Positions 1 to 10,344 of a stretch of 64,000 nt of DNA are shown piece by piece (position 1 is the stretch's first letter; each line of letters begins with the position of its first letter). The DNA is from Phymatolithon calcareum (taxonomy: Eukaryota > Rhodophyta > Florideophyceae > Hapalidiales), in contig OZ345382.1 in the NCBI GenBank assembly GCA_977006965.1, positions 1,116,001-1,180,000 on the forward strand, written 5' to 3'. The translations under genes and the position numbers were made by a program. Below the pieces are notes generated by a model. It did no database searches. It was not told the DNA's origin and saw nothing but the letters and a program-made list of their open reading frames with translations.

Positions 1-999
1 CCGATACATTTGATTTAGGTTCAGTGTTGGTCGCCCCTGGACCGGCTCTTGTGGCGGTTACTGCTGGCTACGAGTTAGGTATGACATTGTCCAGGACATT
101 CGTTGAAACGGATGGTCGTGCGACCGAACGGTGCTGCGGTCAAATCGTATTTTAAACGTGGTTCATTGTGTGCCTTTGCTCTTCGAGGAGTGGGACATTT
201 GTCTTCGTCCCTGCTTCGATTGTTTGATAAACGTTCTTCTGCGTTCCTTGAAATTGTAGAAAACAATCCTTTGGGTTACAGACTGCTTCGAAAATGTTTC
301 AATTAGCCTATAAGTGAACTGGCACCTGGCGTTTTCTAGAATTGGAGAGCTCCATAGAGAAATTTACCAATGCTTGTTGACCAGTGCAGACAAATCGTGT
401 ACTGGCGGTAGTAGATGGACAGTGAATATCAGCTTGGTCATCGTACATAAAAGGGCTAGGGACAGCTCAAAATATGAAGAGAGAATAAAGGATAGTGGTC
501 AGTCAATAGCTTAAAGAAGAAAGAAGATTACTCTACACTGAAAAAGGACGTAAATAGGGTAACGCATAGAGTAGGATACTGAACGAACGAAACGATTCAC
601 AAACTGCTCTCTGCTTCCACTGGCTTCGACGGTCACTATGAGCTAGCTAACACCTCGAACAAGTACTATGAAGCGAATGGATTCGTTTCAGGTATTTCGA
701 GACAGAGCGTACCGTTTCGACTCCTATTGTATGACAATTCTCCAATTTAGAGTATCAGAAGCTGTATTCCACCGTTTAACCGCAGCAGAAGATTATGTCG
801 CGTTAGTTGCACAGATCCCTTTCTGTACAATCATTTGGCGAGCACTATTCTCATCAGAGCAATCGGGGAAAAGTTATATAAGAAACGTTTAAGATTATAA
901 ACTCAATGCACCGTGGTCTGAGGGCACGTGGTCAGACAGGCGTCAAGTTGATTGTTCAAGTGATAGCCGACACGATGGCTCCATCGCACGACCGGAATT
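1..999. other. Gene-free left edge
   Basis: Only short overlapping reading frames on both strands are seen, none with a recognisable domain or start context. No RNA gene or repeat from elsewhere in the window was recognised here. Confidence 0.4.
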
Positions 1000-1815
1000 C
1001 GTTAAACAGAAACTTTGGCGACATCGCATTCACGACGTCCAACGGTCTAATTCTCGAGAATCTGCGAGTCGTGTCGCCCTAGAGTTTCCGCCACCGTCCG
1101 GCCTCTCTTGGGAGTCTCATACCGTAGAAGAAACGCTCGGTGGAGAACCGGATTCCCGTGGATGTAGGCCTGCGATAGCTGGACTTGTGAGGAAAAGAGA
1201 CTGCGAAGCGTTGGTGAGTGAGTGGCCAACAAGTTCCGCCAGTTGGAAAGTTCTCCTGTCAAACTCCCGTAGGAGACCGAGTAGACCCGCGTAAAACACT
1301 GGGAAGCCGGACATTCGCGGGTGCCAAAAACTCCCTGCGCAGTTCGCCGTCTTACGCATTACCACCTTTCAGTGCATGGCCGCTCAAACACGCTCACCTT
1401 ATTTTGAAAACCTCTGCAAGATTGAGAAGCGAGCGCTGGAGAGTGATGTTTCCTCGGCGCAGGGCTTTTCGTTGAGGTCGCGGCGTGAGGGGTTCGGGAG
1501 TTGTTACGCTGCGCCAGTGGGGCTGTCGTTTATGCCTTCTGTCATTCGTCGCGTGGCGCCACCTGGCGCCATGATCGCGTCAAGCACATCCACAAGATGT
1601 CTACGGTCTAGACATTGACCGCCTAAAGCCAGTGCCCGGCGCCACCAGTTGAGAGGCTGAGGCAGTGTCTAGCGATTTTGATCGGTGCCGGATTTGCCGT
1701 CGCGAATGCCCGCCTCTCGACTGCTACCAGATGTGGCGCCATGACCAAAGTTGGACGTAACAATCAATGAGGCAGTTCATCGGCAATCGTGCTACGATGG
1801 TGTGCATGCCGGTAT
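1000..1815 (-). repeat. Dispersed repeat X, inverted copy
   Basis: Read on the minus strand, this stretch follows the same order of sequence blocks as the X repeats at 31.4-32.1, 42.8-43.5 and 62.6-63.4 kb. Examples are the run GTCGTGTCGCCCTAGAGTTT near 1071 and the block around 1680-1740, both of which are reverse complements of the plus-strand copies. It is the only X copy outside the USP7/Sel1 array and the only one inverted. It lies about 15 kb from the array, so X can move or be copied independently of the array genes. No intact open frame of useful length is present. Confidence 0.75.
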
Positions 1816-2690
1816 CATCTAAGACCTATAAGAGGTGCGCCGAGCGGCAACACCACAGCCGTCGACTGTCGCGTCTGTGAGAAGAGTCATATCCCTCGTC
1901 CACCATTCAATCTAAAAGATCTGCTTATCCTTCCTCTTTTCGTCCAACTGGATGGTGGACGCGAAAACAAAACAACGTCGTTGCCCCACTTTAGAAGAAT
2001 TTGGTAATTCGTTTTGCTTTCAAAGTTAATACGTTTAAAACTTAATTGATTGACTCTTAGGGAAACCAGCTAGTGGTTAGGTTCCCGCTTTCATTGTTCA
2101 GGGGCCTGATGATTGAATTAGATAATATTTGTAGACATTTGAAGACTGAGCGCGAAGCGTGTCACCGCTGTTATGAAAATGTTTTGTCAGGGCAATCCCC
2201 GGCCCGTCAAGGTGCACCAGTAACGTACATTCCGCAATGATGTAGTGTTTTATATTGTGTGTATGAATGTCTGAACCGCGGGAGAGAACATATCGTCCCA
2301 TGTTATGAAGCTGGGGACTTCGGGCGAGAATTTGGGTACGAATTCCCGGACGGGCGCGCTGCACGAGAAGCTGATGTCGTTTAGGTTCCTTTAAGTGTTT
2401 TTGCGTCTAGAGGCTGCTATGAGTGCTGCCAGAAAGATTGACGCTGGTTCTGTCGAGCGAGTGCAATCAGAGCAGTGTGATTTGAAGCTTACCTACCATA
2501 GATAAATCAAAGACGGCGGTGGATACGAGTGGAAAAGCGTGTCAATAATACGACTAACAGTGGCCAGTCCTGGCCCATCCTAATAGAAACATGGATAGTG
2601 AAATCCATAAATCTTGTGGGCTGTCAGAGGGCGCTTGTGGCGTGAATTTAATATGCGATCTGCATAAGAAAACGACAAAAGTCCTGCCCT
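1816..2690. other. No gene recognised
   Basis: Short ORFs only. A T-loop-like string near 2332-2352 was inspected and does not extend to a tRNA cloverleaf. Confidence 0.35.
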
Positions 2691-2739
2691 CCATCTAAAG
2701 CGGAACATAAACTTAGTTCATGACCGGTACAGACTGGAA

Positions 2740-3330
2740 GAAATTAAGCCTAACCCAACATTTGAAAGCGAAAATGGCATGAAATGGAACATAAAACTAG
2801 AAAAAAGCGAAGTCCTTAAGTACAAAGGGCTTCAGAAGCACACTTTTTACTTGGTGGGACGAGAACTATGTCAAGCCTGGAAGCTCTCGTATCTTGGGGT
2901 AAGCATAAATAACACGGGTGCTACGGACGACACGGCCATAGCAAGAGTTCGAAGTGCTGCAGGATGCATACATAAGCTTCGGAAGCTGGGAGTGAATGTT
3001 CGAGGATTCAAACGGGATACATGCATCAGGATCTAATAGTCCCAAAATGTGAGTATGCGCTACACGTGACTCCAATGACAAATCGATTGCTCTCGGCAAT
3101 CGAGTCGGCGGAGGGCTTGTTCTACAAGACTGTTTTCGGAAAATATGCCGAACACCGCCAGGACCGAATGCAAATTCTGTGCCGACTGGGACCACCAAAG
3201 ATGTGGAGACGTCATCACGCAGAAAGGTTTGCATTAAGCCTGGTAGACACAAAAAGCGCCTTGAAGAAACAGAAGAGTACTTTGGAAGACATGAGGACAT
3301 AAGGGAAACAACGAAGGATATTGAATATCT
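2740..3330 (+). pseudogene. Older LINE reverse transcriptase fragment (left part)
   Basis: The frame at 2779-3036 and the shifted frame from 3021 to 3302 resemble the last part of the RT domain and the region after it in the neighbouring LINE at 3331-5347. Parallels include MKWNIKLEKSEVL against MRWNTKAGKSEVL, and SYLGVSINN against PYLGISLSS. There is a frameshift near 3030 and a stop at 3300-3302, and the RT catalytic core is missing. The younger element interrupts it at the duplicated 13-mer 3318-3330. A continuation is probably found at 5361 to about 5690. It is dead and diverged from its neighbour, so it belongs to a different subfamily or an older insertion. Confidence 0.75.
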
Positions 3331-3365
3331 GACAAAGATCCTCCTATTTCCGTTGCCCTTCGCAT

Positions 3366-5105
3366 ATGCGCGTCCTTATCAGAAACGCAATCCTCAAAGC
3401 TCCGACCAAGAAGGCCCCAGGGCTGGATGAGGTGAAGACCGAAATGATGAAAGCTGACCTGGATAGAAGTGCAGACCTCGTCTTTGAGCTGTGGACCGCC
3501 TGCGGAAGATGCGGAGTTCTCCCGACAGCGTGGCTAAAAGCTCTCTTAGTCCCGCTGCACAAGAAAGGAGCCCATGACGATCCAAAAAATTTCCGACCAA
3601 TATCTTTACTGAGTCAAGTCCGAAAGATTATTGAGTCAGCACTGGATATTATGCTCCGCCGAAGATACAAGAACCACAGAATCCAACTGGGATTCCAAAA
3701 AGGCAAGAGCACGGAGCTAGCAATCTTAAGGGCTCTGGAACTACAGAACCGAGGGCAGGGATGCATTGCAGTATTGGACTTGACGGCAGCGTACGACACA
3801 GTCCCACGAAAGTACTTGCAAGAGCGAATGAGAGTTGTTCTACCGCAAGACCTATGCGAGATGATCGAGGCTTTCTTGACACCGTCCTGGGTATCAACGA
3901 TTGGCGATCCCCAGCAAAAGTGGTTTCTAATCGACAGGGGAGTACCTCAGGGATCCCCGCTGAGCCCAAGTTTGTATAATCTATTCATGGACGAATTCGC
4001 AGAAAGAATAAGCCAAGTTCCAAGGGATGTTGCCGACGTGGCAGCAGTTCTTTTCGCGGACGACGTGCTCCTAACGGCAAAATCACCAGTCGGACTACAG
4101 AGACTGTTAAATATTTCTTCGCAATGGGCAAGAGATAGACAAATGAGGTGGAACACGAAAGCCGGGAAGAGCGAAGTTCTTCTCTCCGAAGGCACAAGAT
4201 CACCCACATTCAAGCTTTCTGGGAAAACGCTGACAAAAGTCAAAGAAGTCCCATACCTTGGCATATCACTCAGCAGTGAGGGAGTTACCGACAAGAAAAT
4301 GCTTGAACGCATCCGACAGGCCAAGATAGCAGTGTATCAGCTGAGATCCCTTGGTGTAACAGCCCGGGGACTCAGCCCCTTAAAAGCAATCAAGTTGTAC
4401 AAGGCCTTGATATAGCCAAGATGGGAATATGCCATGCACCTGACGCCATGGACGACAAGAGTTCAAACAGCTATTGCAGACGTGGAGAAGACTTTTTTTG
4501 GACAAGTATTTGGTCCAATCGCAAAAAATCGAACCGCGAGACTTCGTCTCCTCTGTCGCATACATAATGCGGAAGACAGAAGATTAGTTCTAGCGTTACG
4601 AATGCTTGAACGAGCCAGAACAAGGAAAATGGGCTTGCTCGCAGTCCCAAGAGAGGAAAGAGACGTTGAGGAATTGCAATGGGTGTGTCGTGACATATCA
4701 TCAATGCTACATCACGAACTATTCGAGACGGCACTAACCTATCTTAAGCAGCGAGTTTCAGCAAAATCGTTGAGGGACCTGCTCTTTAAAGACGAAGGAG
4801 AAGGCTTGGAGGCGAGCAGAAAGAGGAATATTCCTTATGATATTCCCGGGTCTACTCCCGCCATCATCAGACTACCGAAAGCACGTCACCGCCAATTGGC
4901 GATTAAATGGGCATTCGGACGTTTTCCCCCATTGAGTACCACACTTCTGGAAGACAAATTCGGTGAAATCGTACCAACTCTCATGAACAAGCTCGAAGTG
5001 TACCTTCAAAGATATCGACTAACAGAAGAGGAGACTAGTGAGACTGAAAAGGCACTTGACAAAGTACTATTCCTCACAATCGTCTTTTATGGCGACATGG
5101 AATAG
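3366..5105 (+). pseudogene. LINE reverse transcriptase with one internal stop
   Basis: The frame encodes an RT domain with the usual motifs in order: FRPISLLS, motif A in VLDLTAAYDTVPR, motif B in GVPQGSPLSPSLYNLF, and the catalytic FADD box in AAVLFADDVLLT (about 4039-4074). A TAG at 4413-4415 interrupts it. The same frame then continues as WEYAMHLTPWTT and runs open to 5105, so only a single nonsense codon breaks about 580 codons. The C-terminal part is basic, with no zinc knuckle or RNase H that I can see. The element lacks its 5' end, so it cannot be autonomous whether or not the stop is read through. ATG 3366 is only the first methionine of the truncated frame, not a true start. Confidence 0.85.
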
Positions 5106-5328
5106 ACCAAGACAAAATAGAACGGCGACGCTGAGATTCCTACGAACAGGACAAGTGGACTCTAAGCTTTTCCCTCCACCTTCTCTGGAGGAGGGTTTTT
5201 GCAGCTAGGGCTACGACGATAGCAACGAGCTTTTGCGGGCTTTAACGGAGCTACCAAGGTAGTAGCATCTGAAACGCATCTCCCTTACAGTCTTATGAGT
5301 GTTTCTGAGGGCGTTTAAATTCAAAATT

Positions 5329-5347
5329 CAAAAAAAAATATATATAT
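5329..5347 (+). repeat. A-rich/(TA)n tail of the LINE
   Basis: A run of A followed by (TA)n directly before the right copy of the 13-bp direct repeat. Its position marks the 3' end of the retrotransposon. Confidence 0.75.
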
Positions 5348-5360
5348 ATATTGAATATCT

Positions 5361-5690
5361 CAAGAGTTTTGAAGACTTGCGACAAGCCCTTCAGAAAGGC
5401 TAAGAGGGATCTTTGACGAAGAAGAGAAGTAGAGAAGAAATAATTAAGGTATGGGAAAAGGAAGAAGAAGGCAGATCAATTAAGATTCCTATTGCAGGCA
5501 AAGCTACCAGGGATCCTTTACAAAAGAGAAAGAACGACACGTTTAAGGTCTCTAAGGTTGACATTCAACCGAGCACTCCTTTGGAGAAAATGAGTATTGG
5601 GTGCTTACTGTGGGATTACCGTGGTGATCGAACTAGTCGCCTTACAACGTACTCTAGCGTCGTCGAATATGAGTACAGAAATTGAGTTTG
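5361..5690 (+). pseudogene. Probable right part of the older LINE fragment
   Basis: Removing the younger element with one copy of its target duplication joins this stretch to 2740-3330. The open frame here is lysine/glutamate-rich (for example REEIIKVWEKEEEG) and resembles in style and position the post-RT region of the neighbouring LINE (around 4740-4860). Similarity by eye is weak, so the assignment rests mainly on the nested geometry. Confidence 0.45.
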
Positions 5691-6510
5691 AGTGCAAGAG
5701 ACTCATAGGAGCTCTTGTTGGGAGAGAATTACGAATCAAGAACGTTTTGAGTAGCCAGAGGACTTTAGCTTAGGGAATATCACAAGAGCTGTCCCGTTAC
5801 TCTAAGGTGATGCTTTGGGAGCTCTCAAAATAAAATCATCAAATACCCTAACATTTCAAGCCACTCTGACGACCATCCTCGTTCTCCTCCGAGGGAGAAG
5901 TGCTGAGACATCTCCCAATGCAACACGTTATTCAACTCTGCTCGTGTTACCGTTGTTTGAGTTCGTCACAGCGCGACTTGAAATCAGGGCTCGCTTCTCA
6001 GTTCGGTTTAGCACCCCTCAGATTCGCAATCTCGAACGTAAGCCATCGGTTTTCCTCCACGCCATGACACTACTTTTCATTGGGTAAGGATGCACAAAAA
6101 AGACAAAGATTTTCCGCACACCGGCTTGTTTGCCTGCCAAAATTTTATGGTTCAAAAAACTTTTCACCACCAGTGACGCAAACGTTTTAAGTGTGCTTTG
6201 CCACTCCAGTTTCGAGGTAGAGCAGCTTAAGTTTGTGTTTCGTTAACGCGCAGGGTGAAAATGCTGGTGATGAGCTGCACGTCTACTGTCGTCATTTTTC
6301 ATTTTCGTTCCAATTTAGCGAGTCCAAGTTCTCGGTATAGTGCTCTGCGTTAAATTCGGATTTCGCGGCAGCTGAAAGCCTGTAGAGGTTATTTTGCTGG
6401 AACAAGTGCACCGCATTAAGCTCTCATATTCTAGCAAACAGCACCAGAGTTCACGATATTCCGCAACTTTTGCAAGACCTTCGAAGGGAGACAGTGAGAC
6501 CTCGACTACG
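5691..6510. other. No gene recognised
   Basis: About 820 bp without a supported gene. Short frames are present but lack domain signals. Confidence 0.4.
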
Positions 6511-7098
6511 ATGCATATATTCGTAGTATGCGTCATATGGCAGCACATCGGCTTTCTAGCTGGCCTCGTGTTCTTAAAGCTCCATTCCCAAAAAAAGGTA
6601 GCGCAGAAGCCCGTGCCGGTCATGGCTCGAAACCCCAAGATGAGGCTCGCGTCTGAGATTCCGGTCATCAAGGCCTTCGTGGAGCCCCCAAAAAAGAGAG
6701 CGCGCCCACGGATTTCATCCTGCAACTTAATGGCCGACTTTGGTAGGTTGAAGACTTTACAGGAAAAGAACCTTAATGACAAGGCGCGCGGCACCAAGAT
6801 GCATCTGAAACCGGCAATGGGCAAGATCAGCGTCAATGATCAGCAAATATTTACAAGCGACAAGGGCTTTGGCTTCAATACTTACTGTAATCCGAAAGGA
6901 CCTCTTCGACTATCTCCACCTGTGAACAAGAAGCCGATAACGGTAATTCCAAATGTCTTCATTAACCATCGGCAAACGTTCACAGCCAAAAAGGTCGGAG
7001 ACTTCACCAGTCGATGCGCAATGAAAACCCCTGTCACAATATCTGCTCCCATTAAGAAGGTGCGTTGGAGCAATCCTGTGGCCACTCGAGTTTGCTGA
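6511..7098 (+). CDS. Hypothetical basic protein, 195 aa
   Basis: An open frame of 196 codons from ATG 6511 to TGA 7096-7098. It starts with a hydrophobic stretch of about 20 residues (VVCVIWQHIGFLAGLVFL) that could be a signal anchor or a single membrane segment. The rest is strongly basic and rich in K, R and P, with a KKRARPR cluster that could serve as a nuclear localisation signal. Those two readings conflict. An internal ATG at 6622, giving a soluble basic protein starting MARNPKMRL, is equally plausible. The frame is open about 39 codons upstream of ATG 6511. I do not recognise a family. Long antisense frames overlap it, so coding status is uncertain; the steady K/R/P bias favours this strand. 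Confidence 0.4.
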   Translation: MHIFVVCVIWQHIGFLAGLVFLKLHSQKKVAQKPVPVMARNPKMRLASEIPVIKAFVEPPKKRARPRISSCNLMADFGRLKTLQEKNLNDKARGTKMHLKPAMGKISVNDQQIFTSDKGFGFNTYCNPKGPLRLSPPVNKKPITVIPNVFINHRQTFTAKKVGDFTSRCAMKTPVTISAPIKKVRWSNPVATRVC

Positions 7099-7796
7099 GA
7101 GCAATTTCTCGCAATCTAAAAGCGAATACTCAAAGTGCCAAAATAACCGGTCCCAGTTGCCGCTCTTCGCGTTACCGCAGCATAAAGCTAGGCTTGATAA
7201 AATGAAAGAAATATTCTCTTGCCACAATACGCATGCCAATAACAGCACATCGATCATCACAACCGGGACTCCTATCAGCATTGCCCTCGTCTCCGGGACA
7301 TAGGAAACGATGTTGCGCAATAAACTTTCGGACCCAGACTGAAGCAAGGCAACATAAGGCATGTCAAAAATATCTTCTTCGGCAAGCACGATGGCATCGA
7401 AAGAAGGAAGGAGGGCGATTGCATCCGCAACCAAGGTCCGCGTTATCGGTCGTAGCCAGCGTCACGTCGACCACGACCGCGAGCTGGGGAAACTGTCTCT
7501 TCACCGATTATCTCTTTACATTGACGTGCGCATCGGAGCGTCTTGCATAATCTCCGGACAGACAAAATAACCGGGTCTACACGCAGGGACGATGACAGCA
7601 TTTACTTTCTCTCGATCAGGGCTCTTGGTCACATACTTTCTCACGATCAGGGCTCTTGGTCACATGTCACGCTGTTTGTGTGCCACACTAGCAGCATCCG
7701 GCTTGGACCAAACAGGAACCGGAGCGGCACAAACTTCACGCACATAATGCGAATTCTATTCTTCTTCGGTTTTGAACCGACGTTTAAGGAGCACAG
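7099..7796. other. Intergenic, no gene recognised
   Basis: Lies between the hypothetical protein and the 3' end of the minus-strand SR gene. Two near-identical direct repeats of about 30 bp, each including CACGATCAGGGCTCTTGGTC or a close variant, occur at about 7609-7670. No supported ORF. Confidence 0.4.
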
Positions 7797-8769
7797 TCAT
7801 TCCCTGCGACGATATCCATCATCAACACCGCCCCTAACCGGCGAACGATCCCTTACCGGTGAACGATCCCTCACCGGAGAATGATCAACCTTATACCTAT
7901 TACCATTATGCACTGGCTGTCCATTGTCACGTCTCGGGGGATCGCGTCTTGGAGGATCATGTCTAAGTGTCTCCCGTCCCGGTGATTCGCGTCTGGGAGA
8001 TCGGTCGCGTCTCTGTTCGCGCTTCGGGGACGGTTCACGTCGCTCCTCGTGTGTTCTAGGCGGTGTTCGACGCGACGGATCGCGAAGGTCGATGGGCGGT
8101 GTACGACGCGGGGCGTCATCAGCACGAAAACGTTTCCGATCCGGGGAATAATCCCGTGGCGGACGGCGGTTGTTAAAGTCGTCGTAACTGCGCCGCGGAG
8201 GGGAGCGACGAGTATACCTATCGTCGTAACGCAGGCTACCGCGACCGCGGCCACGATGCGGTGAGCGGGAGCGGGGGCGACGGCCGGGCGGACCACGCGG
8301 ACCTGAATGACCGATGGGTTGACGTCCGTAACGAGCTATCTGCACGCCGATCTGTGGAAAGCATTGTTTGTTCAATGGTCAGAACGAGGACAGCGTGCGA
8401 GGTGGACAAATGTTGTACAGGACGTACCTCGCGATTGTCGAGCATGACTCTGTCCATATGCTTCCGTGCCTCCTCGGCATCCTCGAGTTTGTAGTAGCGC
8501 ACAAAACTGTGGACGCAGCAGTAAAAATTACGGTAAGCAAGTGGTTATTCGTTTTAGAAAGCAAGACTGTGCAGGAGGGGAAAGAGAACGTACGCAAAGC
8601 CACGAGAATCTCCGGTTTCGCGGTCGCGCGGGATGTAAACGTCGGCTAGATCGCCGAAGCGTGCAAATTCCTGTCGCAGCTGGTCGGGCCGAGTGCGGAA
8701 GGAAATGTTAAGGACGAGCAGAGAATGTGTGCCGGAAATGTCCGGCGGGCCCCGCTGATTCATCGCCAT
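7797..8769 (-). CDS. SR splicing factor, SRSF2/SC35-like, three exons
   Basis: Exons on the minus strand are 8769-8594, 8506-8428 and 8351-7797, giving 269 aa. Introns of 87 bp (8507-8593) and 76 bp (8352-8427) have GT-AG ends (donors GTACG; acceptors CCACAG) and are needed to rebuild the RNA-recognition motif. Its RNP2 is LLVLNIS, near residue 18, and its RNP1 RGFAFVRYY spans the first junction. It continues through DVYIPRDRETGDSRGF and GVQIARYGR, very like SRSF2. The C-terminal ~170 residues are an RS domain of RS, SP and RR dipeptides, ending in tandem SPVRDR copies. Such proteins bind exonic enhancers and recruit the spliceosome through phosphorylated RS tails in the nucleus. The start is the first ATG before the RRM. 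That a genome with few introns keeps such a gene indicates active splicing. Confidence 0.9.
7838..7884 (-). repeat. Short tandem repeat coding SPVRDR
   Basis: Three near-identical ~18-bp units at the 3' end of the SR gene encode the C-terminal SPVRDR repeats. Copy number may vary between alleles. Confidence 0.7.
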
Positions 8770-10230
8770 GCCTCGGACGGAGGTTGCCTGCCTGCCTGTC
8801 TGCAGGAGTGGTCGGCAAGTTTGGACTTAAGAATTGCGTGTGCTTGCGCAGTGCAGTTCCGGGCGTTGACCTTGGACGTGTAGCTTTGCGCCTGACTATC
8901 TGCGCGGCTTGAGTATGAGCAGTGCAGTGGGTTCAGGCGCCAGTTTTTAGCTTTGTTCAGTTATTTTTTCGGCGCTTTTTGTAGCTGCACCCCGCTCCCT
9001 GCTCTTGGCAGCGTTTCATAGTTCCAGGCTAACACGGTGCGGTGCCGAGATTAGAGAGCCGGTTGGCTTCCTGTCCAGCAGCGCCAGTGCACGGATCCAA
9101 CTGTCGTTCCAATCAATTCATCGCCTGCTGTACTTTTCTGTCCAATTTTCTAATCAACTTTTCAAACTTTAAACGTTTTTGCTAAATCATGTTTCAGGGT
9201 TCCAAAAGGATAAAGTCTATAGACTTTTGAAGACAGCTGTCGAAATGCTGCATGAAATATTTGGACGCGATCGAAAATAAAAATATTTTTTTGCCGCGGC
9301 TCCTGCATAAACAATGCATGCGGCTGCAGCCGGACAGCAATAAAGCAATCAAGTGATGACACGCCTCTCTTCCATGTGTGGACTCGGCCGGCTGCAACAA
9401 TCGTGTACAGTAGATACTGTACAGTACAGTATCTCCCAACTGCGTCTGCTTTCCTGTGTTTGCTTGCCGGCTGCGTCCGTCCGATACAAAGCGCCTCTCA
9501 CCGAAAGTCGCCATACTCCCCTGACTCACCATCATCGGATATATCTGCTTTGTTCTCTTCGTTGGCACTTCATCTCAACCAGGAGCAACGATTATAGAAG
9601 CACATCGGTCACTCTGAACAAGAGGGAGTCTTATCGATGTCAAGCGTGGAAGCAATCGCTTCTATCCATCCAGAAGATGGTTGATGAACTGCGCACGTCC
9701 GATGTCAAGTGTCCATTCGATGCCATGACTTGGTCCTGGTTGAAACCACGGTAGCGATCCTACCAGACTCGCACACTCTTTGCGGCCACAATTCTAATCC
9801 GTCGTTTTTGTACCGATTGTGCGTCATGGCTATCAAGAGCATTCTCGGCGCAAATACACCGATAGTGTTATTGCAAACCCGGTCGTCCCAGCGGCAAGAA
9901 GTGTGTAACAGCGTCAGAAGGTCGAATTCATGAAAGACCGGTGCGAATATCGCATACAATTGAGCGCCAGCCGAACTGCGCATCCCGACCCGATTGGCGG
10001 TACTCTGGCAGAAAGGCGAATTGTCTTCCTGGCCCTTGCGAATTCCCAATTACCAAGTCACCGGGTAGCGAATTGGCAAGCGCACCATTTGCTGCCATGT
10101 CCCAAATTTTCATGACCCGTTTATCGCCCTACTTAAGCCTGTGCTCTACGATCGCTAAACATCTCCCCATCCCAACCCAGAAACATTGCAAATAATCAAG
10201 CACCATACAACACCAAACCCTAGCCCAGAA
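8770..10230. other. Intergenic, no gene recognised
   Basis: Upstream DNA of the SR gene. No convincing ORF. Contains a near-perfect 23-bp palindrome at 9412-9434 built on the ACTGTACAGT motif that recurs elsewhere in the window. Confidence 0.4.
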
Positions 10231-10344
10231 ATGAAGTTTGCCACCGTCGTTGTGTTCGCCGCCGTTGTCGCCGCCGCCACCGCTTTCGGTGACCTTGGCA
10301 AGCTCTTCAAAAGCTTCGGCCTCCAAGGCACCCCGTCCCTCTAA
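10231..10344 (+). CDS. Putative secreted micropeptide, 37 aa
   Basis: ATG 10231 to TAA 10342-10344. The N-terminus looks like a classic signal peptide: MKF, then an uninterrupted hydrophobic A/V core, then a small-residue stretch (AAATA-FG). The remaining ~18 residues, GDLGKLFKSFGLQGTPSL, have K and F spaced as in an amphipathic helix. The ATG follows an A/C-rich leader free of upstream ATGs for about 110 bases. An AATAAA lies at 10431-10436, about 90 bases after the stop, giving it the look of a short transcription unit. I know no family match. It could be a secreted or antimicrobial-like peptide, or a chance ORF; transcript evidence would decide. Codon usage is rich in GCC, GTC and TTC, unlike surrounding non-coding DNA. 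Confidence 0.4.
   Translation: MKFATVVVFAAVVAAATAFGDLGKLFKSFGLQGTPSL

Larger units (their letters stand above)
3331..5347 (+). mobile_element. 5'-truncated non-LTR retrotransposon (LINE)
   Basis: A 2.0-kb element flanked by the direct repeat ATATTGAATATCT at 3318-3330 and 5348-5360, which I read as its target-site duplication. It carries an RT reading frame and ends in an A-rich and (TA)n tail at about 5329-5347. The endonuclease part upstream of the RT is absent, as is usual for 5'-truncated LINE insertions. The target was an older LINE remnant. The tail and short duplication fit target-primed reverse transcription; an LTR element is excluded because no long terminal repeats flank the RT. 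Confidence 0.8.

Noticed and set aside
2325-2365. tRNA-like T-arm string (GGGTACGAATTCCC)
   Set aside because: No matching D-arm, anticodon stem or acceptor pairing could be built around it.
3366-5105. Reverse transcriptase of a diversity-generating system that could drive the Sel1 hypervariability
   Set aside because: Motifs, the 5' truncation, the A/TA tail and the 13-bp duplication identify a dead LINE. No template/variable repeat pair with adenine-specific changes is seen; patch differences involve all bases.
7924-8264. Plus-strand ORFs rich in S, R and G
   Set aside because: Mirror frames of the SR protein's RS domain.
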